Below are positions 1 through 4,449 of a stretch of DNA of 8,531 bases, in pieces (the first letter of the stretch is position 1; each line of letters starts with the position of its first letter). A program made the translations under genes and the position numbers. Location of the stretch: the NCBI GenBank assembly GCA_964653235.1, contig CAZZCP010000090.1, positions 1 through 8,531 of the forward strand. Reading direction: 5' to 3'. Source of the DNA: CAZZCP01 sp964653235. Its GTDB lineage: Bacteria; Bdellovibrionota; Bdellovibrionia; Bdellovibrionales; UBA840. The notes under the pieces are model-generated. The model was not told the origin of the DNA. It made no database searches and worked only from the letters and a program-made list of their open reading frames with translations.

Positions 1-61
1 GCGGAGGAGCAAGCCCCGAGAACTTGCAAGTCTTATGTCAGGCGCACAATTTGAGAAAAGG

Positions 62-517
62 CTAGCGAATCACAGTAAAAAAATGCTCTGCTTTTGCCGT
101 TTGAATCAAAATCTGATTTTCACCTTCTAAAAGTGGAATGTAATCAGTGGTGTGCTCTTGTCCCGAGCCATAAAAAACTTCTGCCATATGCGAGTTGCTT
201 TGATTGCTAATTCGCATCTCTTGACCGGTCAAACACTCGGGAATCACCAGGCGCACAAATTCGTATTTGTAGTCGAGTTTTTGTGGCAAATCACATTCAA
301 GTACCAATATATTTTTTTGATTGATAAGATCTTTGTATTCTGGAGTACTTGCGACCTCTCGATCAATCTCTCGTTTTAAAGACTTGGCTTCAGAAATACT
401 CGCATTTACCATATTAAAGTAAAACACAAACAAACCTAAAAAAAAGACCACCAAGCTTTTCAGCACGATCGATACTCCAACGGACAAAAGTTTTAAGACC
501 ATTAGATAGATCGGCAT
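62..517 (-). CDS. Membrane-anchored hypothetical protein, 151 aa
   Basis: No family is recognised. The product has a strongly hydrophobic segment at about residues 11-37, which reads as an uncleaved signal anchor. A charged helical linker follows (about 42-66). The remaining 85 residues are rich in alternating hydrophobic residues and end with a pattern (LLEGENQILIQTA) seen at the end of small beta-sandwich modules, so a periplasmic beta domain is inferred. A second in-frame ATG at residue 6 (500-502) could equally be the start; neither ATG has a clear Shine-Dalgarno sequence. It lies 38 bases downstream of the 163-aa gene on the same strand and is probably co-transcribed with it. The intergenic gap is largely filled by an 11-bp tandem repeat. 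The gene is complete, ending at TAG. Real gene likely; function unknown. Confidence 0.72.
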   Translation of the reverse strand: MPIYLMVLKLLSVGVSIVLKSLVVFFLGLFVFYFNMVNASISEAKSLKREIDREVASTPEYKDLINQKNILVLECDLPQKLDYKYEFVRLVIPECLTGQEMRISNQSNSHMAEVFYGSGQEHTTDYIPLLEGENQILIQTAKAEHFFTVIR

Positions 518-522
518 CAGTC

Positions 523-544
523 AGTATTATTTGAGTATTATTTG
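523..544. repeat. Perfect tandem repeat, 2 x 11 bp
   Basis: The unit AGTATTATTTG occurs twice head to tail (523-533 and 534-544) with no mismatch. It fills most of the gap between two minus-strand genes. The second copy ends 11 bases before the stop codon of the upstream gene. On the minus strand it reads CAAATAATACT twice, just ahead of the 151-aa gene's start. It may be a simple replication-slippage duplication or a duplicated AT-rich promoter/operator element; the sequence alone does not decide. Confidence 0.8.
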
Positions 545-555
545 TGAAAAGCCCT

Positions 556-1047
556 TTACTTAGCGCTCTCGCGAACAAAGCGACTCAAATGAAAACGAAC
601 CAAGAATTCTGGATTGAGTGCTTGGTTTTGAAAAGTCCATTTGAGTTCTCCAAAAGCGCCCCATTGTGCGACAATATAATCATCCGATTCGGGAGTCTGC
701 CCCACCATCGCCCCAGGAGTCATATCAGTTTGGTGGCGAGAGCGAATCGCAATTTTACCGGCGGCAACCAGGCTAAAGATCAGTTTGTAGCCATTGCGAA
801 AGAGCATAAAGTCGCAAGGGGTGTTCGAGATACCGTAGATCTTAATTCGCCCGAGATTGCCTCCGCGCATTTCATTAAAACTCGATGCATAGTCGACAAA
901 ATCTTCTTTGAGTTTTCTCATGAATTCTACGCTCTGTAGACGAATTTCGGTATCAGGGTCGAATCCGGCCGAAAAATCAATCATACCCGACTCTTCCATC
1001 TCTCGTTCGAAGCGAACGAGCTCCTTTACCCAAGACATATCTGCCAT
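556..1047 (-). CDS. Hypothetical soluble protein, 163 aa
   Basis: No family is recognised. The protein has no signal peptide or membrane segment. It is helical and charged at the N-terminus (WVKELVRFEREMEE), followed by a mixed alpha/beta region with a strand-rich C-terminal half, so it is probably cytoplasmic. The frame is open further upstream to 1122, but the ATG at 1045-1047 is chosen for two reasons: a purine-rich Shine-Dalgarno (AAGGGGAGGG, minus strand) lies 3 bases ahead of it, and a near-consensus sigma-70 promoter (TTGACT, 17 bp, TCTAAT) would start transcription at about 1060, inside the longer version. The downstream 151-aa gene follows after 38 bases, suggesting a two-gene operon. 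Function unknown; existence as a gene is well supported. Confidence 0.75.
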   Translation of the reverse strand: MADMSWVKELVRFEREMEESGMIDFSAGFDPDTEIRLQSVEFMRKLKEDFVDYASSFNEMRGGNLGRIKIYGISNTPCDFMLFRNGYKLIFSLVAAGKIAIRSRHQTDMTPGAMVGQTPESDDYIVAQWGAFGELKWTFQNQALNPEFLVRFHLSRFVRESAK

Positions 1048-1050
1048 AGG

Positions 1051-1060
1051 CCCTCCCCTT
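1051..1060 (-). promoter_or_regulatory. Ribosome binding site deciding the ATG at 1047
   Basis: Read on the minus strand the bases are AAGGGGAGGG, ending 3 bases before the ATG at 1045-1047. No comparable site precedes the longer in-frame start at 1122, so this site fixes the start of the 163-aa protein. Confidence 0.65.
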
Positions 1061-1066
1061 CTTACT

Positions 1067-1095
1067 ATTAGAGCGATAGCTGCGAATTTAGTCAA
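1067..1095 (-). promoter_or_regulatory. Sigma-70-type promoter for the 163-aa gene
   Basis: On the minus strand, TTGACT (1095-1090) is followed after exactly 17 bases by TCTAAT (1072-1067). Each hexamer matches the -35/-10 consensus at 5 of 6 positions. Transcription would begin near 1060, giving a short leader that carries the Shine-Dalgarno. It would drive both minus-strand genes at the left of the window. Prediction from consensus only. Confidence 0.55.
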
Positions 1096-1119
1096 TGATG
1101 ATAATAGCTTATGGCCGGC

Positions 1120-1132
1120 CAAAGCGGCTTTG
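1120..1132. promoter_or_regulatory. Inverted repeat, possible operator
   Basis: CAAAGC and GCTTTG form a perfect 6-bp inverted repeat around a single central G. It lies about 25 bp upstream of the -35 of the minus-strand promoter and about 125 bp ahead of the plus-strand gene at 1257, in the shared divergent region. The position would suit an activator or a shared regulator, but a 13-bp palindrome may also arise by chance. Confidence 0.25.
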
Positions 1133-1200
1133 TGATTGGCTTTTCGACCAAAGTTTAGATTCTTGATCGAGTCTATAAGCTTTTTATATGCGGGCGAATG

Positions 1201-1227
1201 TTGCGACGCATAAAAGTAAATTATATT
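1201..1227 (+). promoter_or_regulatory. Candidate promoter for the gene at 1257
   Basis: TTGCGA (1201-1206, 4 of 6 to the -35 consensus) and TATATT (1222-1227, 5 of 6 to the -10) are 15 bp apart, which is short. An alternative pair further upstream is TTGATC (1163-1168), 16 bp, TATATG (1185-1190). One of these probably drives the plus-strand gene; I cannot choose between them. Confidence 0.3.
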
Positions 1228-1256
1228 AGTTTTGCTGAAAAATCTGGGAGGAATTT

Positions 1257-2759
1257 GTGCGAAGTTTTTTACTTTTATTTTTTATTGTTAGCTCTGTCAG
1301 TGAAGCCATGAATCTAGGTGATATGCCAGCCTTAGATATGTCGAATATGGGAAGCAAGGAGCTTCACTTTAATACTCAGTTGGTTAGCCAGCTCAATACT
1401 CCTCGGGGCCGAAGAGCCTTTATAGCGATTCAAGGCCTACTAGAGACTCAATACAAATTAGATACAAATCCTGGTTGGCATTTTGGTATGGATTTTAATA
1501 ATCATAGAGCTGTTTACCAAGATTTTGCCGATGGTGTTTTAGACAGCGAAGAGCATTGGGCAGAAAGCCTGGTTTTTTCAGGGATGTCGAATCTGAAAAA
1601 AACAGTTCCTGTATGGGGAATGATTCCAGATTTTATCGATCGTAGAGCTAATAACAGTAACTCGCCCTTTGGTCATGAAGGTGGTCATAACTTTCACAAG
1701 ACCATGCAGGCTTTTCACCGAGCAAGAAATGAGAATAGACATTTTCGAGCCGCAGCAGATCGAATAACTGAACAAGAAGTTGGATATACTGTGAATACAG
1801 CAAAAGACCTCGATAATCATATCACTCTTCAAGTGAAAGACTATTTGTTGGCTATTGAAAATGGACAAGCAATGGATTCTTTAGATAAAGAGCTCGAAGC
1901 ATTAGGAAATCAAATCGAAGAAAACAATCAAGAGTTGCAGGCTCGCTTTGATGGTGTTCAAGGGGGCATGCTCATGACCCAAGCGGGTATCGAAAATATC
2001 GAAAACATGATGTTAGAAGATAGACGAGAAGAGGCGATGAGAGCGCAAAAAATGAACGATAGAAGTCGCATTCTTTTGAATCGAGCTGAAGCAGTAGGCG
2101 CTATGCAATCAATAGGATATATCGGACAGCTTTTAGGCAATGAAGATCTTGCCATCGCCGGCTTTGGTTTTGCGGATGTGTACTCTAAGTTCAATCAACT
2201 CACCGATATGGCGGGCCAAGGTTATGGAGAGTTTGCAATTGCAGGACAAGCTCTGAGTATATTTTCTACTGCTGTGTCAGTTATGAAAGCGCTGAAAGGT
2301 AAAAAAAGAAAGAAAGATCCGTATCAACAGCTTATGAAAGCTATACAGGCCTTGAGTGAGCAGATGCACCTACGTTTTGATCGTATTGAGAGCATGTTGC
2401 TCTCTTTGCATAGCTTGACCTTTGAAAATACAAAAATGCTTTTTGATATTTTAGAAAATCAAGAATACCAAATCGATCTGAGCATTCGAGAAAAAGTAAT
2501 TGATAAAGCAGTGGATCGAGAGGAAGCTTTGAATGAAATCAACAATATACTCAATTCGTGTGAGGCTGCTGCGAACCAAGTGATCGATTTCAGATCTCGC
2601 TTTTCAAAAAAAGAACTAAATAAATTCGAGAGTGAATATTGGGCAGCACAAGAAAAAAGCAGAGAATGTATTACTCAAGCCTATCCTGCTTTGTTAAGTG
2701 ATTTAACGAAGACAGGCTTTCATTCAAGATATGATGATAGATTAAACCCTGTTACTTAA
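1257..2759 (+). CDS. Secreted coiled-coil protein of unknown function, 500-aa first part of an interrupted frame
   Basis: No family is recognised. It starts at GTG, preceded by GGGAGGAA at 1246-1253. Residues 1-17 form a signal peptide (hydrophobic core LLLFFIV, likely cleavage after SEA), so the product is exported. Residues about 203-270 and 350-400 have coiled-coil character (heptad-like E/K/L/M pattern). Between them, about 298-345 is Ala/Gly-rich and hydrophobic and is followed by the basic patch KGKKRKK. Residues 140-144 read HEGGH, formally an HExxH zincin motif, but its surroundings do not resemble a known protease. The frame ends at TAA 2757-2759 and then continues in exactly the same phase through 3422 and 4013, so this is probably the N-terminal part of a protein of about 918 codons. 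The hydrophobic segment flanked by helices recalls alpha-helical pore formers; that is inference only. Confidence 0.75.
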   Translation: MRSFLLLFFIVSSVSEAMNLGDMPALDMSNMGSKELHFNTQLVSQLNTPRGRRAFIAIQGLLETQYKLDTNPGWHFGMDFNNHRAVYQDFADGVLDSEEHWAESLVFSGMSNLKKTVPVWGMIPDFIDRRANNSNSPFGHEGGHNFHKTMQAFHRARNENRHFRAAADRITEQEVGYTVNTAKDLDNHITLQVKDYLLAIENGQAMDSLDKELEALGNQIEENNQELQARFDGVQGGMLMTQAGIENIENMMLEDRREEAMRAQKMNDRSRILLNRAEAVGAMQSIGYIGQLLGNEDLAIAGFGFADVYSKFNQLTDMAGQGYGEFAIAGQALSIFSTAVSVMKALKGKKRKKDPYQQLMKAIQALSEQMHLRFDRIESMLLSLHSLTFENTKMLFDILENQEYQIDLSIREKVIDKAVDREEALNEINNILNSCEAAANQVIDFRSRFSKKELNKFESEYWAAQEKSRECITQAYPALLSDLTKTGFHSRYDDRLNPVT

Positions 2760-2765
2760 GTTAAG

Positions 2766-2784
2766 AGACGGGGTCACTTTGCAA
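2766..2784. repeat. Possible REP-like motif fragment after the first in-frame stop
   Basis: GACGGGGTCACTTTGCAA-like sequence begins 8 bases after the TAA at 2757-2759. From memory, GACGGGGTCA-type motifs recur around REP elements and IS200-like Y1 (RAYT) transposase genes in proteobacteria. Only this one copy is visible here, so the assignment rests on resemblance. If correct, a short element inserted here could have introduced the stop. Confidence 0.25.
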
Positions 2785-2792
2785 GCGATCTT

Positions 2793-3422
2793 TTGTATAA
2801 GGCAAGCTCTTTAAATAGTTATTTTATAGATGGCAAGGAATACGAAGATATTTACACGAAGCCAGCCATTTTAGGTCAGATTCTCAGAAATTCGTACAAA
2901 TTTACAGAGAGAGTAAAAACTTTTTCAGAAGAAAAACAGAAAGTCTTTGAAGATTTTTTTAGTTATCATTTTCCTTTTCCGTATGCGTTTGAAGGTTTAA
3001 TACCCTCATTTTCAAAACTTTTTTTATTAGCTGGTGATCTAGATCAAGATGTCTTTGAAGCTTTTCATGAGAGTGCGTTTGAATATAATAAACAAAAAGA
3101 ATTTCTAGCTAATGAGGTCATACCTGAATTATTAAGACAGCTTTATTATGAACTAGAGTTAAAAAGAAAGGAGCTCATTAGCCATTATATTCTGTTTATT
3201 GAAGATCGCCACCAAGTAAATGTCTTAGGCTCAAACCCAGGGAATTACTTTAACTTTACTCGCAAAGAGTTTGATTTGAACACTGAAAAAATTGTCGGAA
3301 TGCCCAATCATGAGTATCAAAACTTACCTGATTCACCGCTAAATACGAATTTTGAATGTACTAGTGGTAAGTATGATCATTGGCAACTGGGCGGTGCCTG
3401 GTCGCTTTTTAAAAGATGGTAA
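2793..3422 (+). CDS. Middle fragment of the interrupted secreted protein
   Basis: This segment is in the same phase as the 1257 gene, and the open frame actually begins right after its stop, at 2760. The nominal TTG start at 2793 has no Shine-Dalgarno, so independent translation is doubtful. The 209 residues are rich in Phe, Tyr, Glu and Lys and mostly helical (for example VIPELLRQLYYELELKRKE), with no signal peptide of their own and no known domain. The end contains NFECTSG and GGAWSLFKRW before TAA at 3420-3422. Base composition is visibly more AT-rich than the first part. It is best read as residues 502-721 of the 1257 protein, needing that protein's signal peptide for export. Function unknown. 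Confidence 0.45.
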   Translation: MYKASSLNSYFIDGKEYEDIYTKPAILGQILRNSYKFTERVKTFSEEKQKVFEDFFSYHFPFPYAFEGLIPSFSKLFLLAGDLDQDVFEAFHESAFEYNKQKEFLANEVIPELLRQLYYELELKRKELISHYILFIEDRHQVNVLGSNPGNYFNFTRKEFDLNTEKIVGMPNHEYQNLPDSPLNTNFECTSGKYDHWQLGGAWSLFKRW

Positions 3423-3611
3423 AGGAGTAATTTACATGAGTTTGAAGAAATATTAAGAGATGGTGGTTTTAAAAATTGGCAGTCTGTATTTAACAAACCT
3501 CAATACGCATCAAATGATATAGCAAAGCCTCAGGTTGAATGTCGTAATGGTCCAATTGTTGTTATAAAGCTAACAAGAAAGAAAGCACAGATAAATGGCG
3601 AAAATGATATA

Positions 3612-4013
3612 TTGATTTATTTACCTCCGCTTACAATTCCCCATTTTGCGAATACTAATCGTCATCATTTAAATATTATTTCAAGACGAATTAATGTGTA
3701 TTTTTACAATATGGTTAAAACAGCGAATCGTGAATTGAATAGAATCATGAAAAAAGCAGATGATCAACATTTGCTCAGTATCGGTGGGAATTCCTTATAC
3801 AATAAAAAAAGAGAATATCTGGAAGCCCGCATTGAGGTTGCTTTTGCGATTCAAAACTTACTTTACTTGATGAATCCTGCGATTCTGCAAGATGAAGAAG
3901 TAAAAAAAGATCTTGAAGCTCTCTTTGAATACCTAAGAAAGCCTTCAAATACTCAAAGTATAAGCGTGCATAACGCTATGATCTACAAAGTGATCGAAAG
4001 ATTTCTTCCTTAA
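3612..4013 (+). CDS. C-terminal fragment of the interrupted secreted protein
   Basis: Same phase as the two preceding segments; the frame is open from 3423, directly after the second TAA. The TTG at 3612 is codon 786 of the composite frame and lacks a ribosome binding site, so it is unlikely to be a true start. The open but startless portion 3423-3611 encodes a plausible protein sequence (HEFEEILRDGGFKNWQSVF). The C-terminal 133 residues are largely helical and charged (ANRELNRIMKKADD, then VKKDLEALFEYLRK) and end in a normal TAA. No known domain is recognised. It most likely supplied residues 723-918 of the secreted protein at 1257. Confidence 0.42.
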   Translation: MIYLPPLTIPHFANTNRHHLNIISRRINVYFYNMVKTANRELNRIMKKADDQHLLSIGGNSLYNKKREYLEARIEVAFAIQNLLYLMNPAILQDEEVKKDLEALFEYLRKPSNTQSISVHNAMIYKVIERFLP

Positions 4014-4024
4014 TTTGAGATATC

Positions 4025-4042
4025 GGCCCCAGCCCTGGGGCC
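4025..4042. terminator. GC-rich hairpin between convergent genes
   Basis: GGCCCCA and TGGGGCC form a perfect 7-bp stem around a GCCC loop. It lies 11 bases after the final stop of the plus-strand frame and 8 bases beyond the stop of the minus-strand SSB gene. This position suits a bidirectional terminator. There is no clear T-run on either side, so it is not a textbook intrinsic terminator; it may instead stabilise the 3' ends of the transcripts. Confidence 0.5.
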
Positions 4043-4050
4043 TTGAAAAT

Positions 4051-4380
4051 TCACTCCTTTGTTCCCGGTATGGCTTGCACAAAAATATCGCGGCTGTTGA
4101 TGGTCATGACCTTCTGGGTGTTTCCGGCTTCATCTTGATACTTGTAAGAGCTCAAATAGCCTTCAATCACAATCGGGTCGCCTTTGCTCAAATTCTTTTC
4201 GCAGTACTTGGCCTTTGAGCCCCAAACTCGCACCTTGTGCCAGTCGGTTTTTTCGTTCTCACCATTTTTGTAATTGGTGGCGATGCTCAAACGGGCAAAG
4301 GCATCGCCGTTTTTGTCTTTCACCATCTCGGGCGGCAGGCCCAAATGGCCTGCCAGTGTTACTCGGTTAATACTTTTCAT
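4051..4380 (-). CDS. ssb: Short single-stranded DNA-binding protein (SSB)
   Basis: The 109-residue product is an SSB-type OB-fold protein that would coat single-stranded DNA in replication, repair or recombination. The family pattern is clear: N-terminal INRVTLAGHLG, then ARLSIATN, then TDWHKVRVWG with Trp47 and Trp53 in the DNA-binding face, then KGDPIVIEGYLSSYKYQD and a final beta strand. A strong ribosome site (AGGAGGT on the minus strand) supports the ATG. Typical bacterial SSBs are about 150-180 residues and end in an acidic tail (DDDIPF-like) that recruits partner proteins. Here the protein stops right after the OB fold at PGTKE, with no linker or tail. It may therefore be a second, specialised SSB rather than the main replicative one. 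It follows the barrel gene by 69 bases on the same strand. Confidence 0.9.
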   Translation of the reverse strand: MKSINRVTLAGHLGLPPEMVKDKNGDAFARLSIATNYKNGENEKTDWHKVRVWGSKAKYCEKNLSKGDPIVIEGYLSSYKYQDEAGNTQKVMTINSRDIFVQAIPGTKE

Positions 4381-4449
4381 ATCATTTTACCTCCTGCCAA
4401 TACACAAGAGCAATTTAAGGGCCAAAGCCGAAAGCGAAAAGAATTAAAC

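Larger units (their letters stand above)
1257..4013 (+). pseudogene. Single 919-codon frame broken by two in-frame TAA codons
   Basis: I traced the phase of the 1257 start by codon. It stays open through 2760-2792 and 3423-3611, where no start codon with a ribosome site occurs. Only TAA at 2757-2759 (codon 501) and TAA at 3420-3422 (codon 722) interrupt it before the final TAA at 4011-4013. The three parts are 500, 220 and 196 residues. Neither downstream part has its own Shine-Dalgarno followed by an in-frame start, so they read as remnants of, or readthrough extensions to, one exported protein. TAA is a normal stop elsewhere in this window (pal, the barrel gene), so a global code change is excluded. 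Both stops could come from CAA by a C-to-T change. Recent inactivation is the simplest reading; readthrough and assembly error remain possible. Confidence 0.65.

Noticed and set aside
9..27. GCAAG/CTTGC inverted repeat at the left edge as a terminator for the minus-strand genes
   Set aside because: A 5-bp stem with a 9-base loop and no T-run is too weak. Positions 1-61 otherwise show no supported feature.
544..939. Plus-strand open frame of 131 codons
   Set aside because: It lies antisense inside the 163-aa gene, has no ribosome site and encodes no recognisable domain.
1048..1122. Longer 188-residue version of the minus-strand hypothetical protein, starting at 1122
   Set aside because: The likely promoter (-35 at 1090-1095, -10 at 1067-1072) lies inside this extension, and the good ribosome site belongs to the ATG at 1047.
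1578..1868. Minus-strand open frame of 96 codons, and a similar one at 1958-2194
   Set aside because: Both are antisense to the well-supported 1257 gene, with no ribosome site and low-complexity Ser/Cys/Ile-rich translations.
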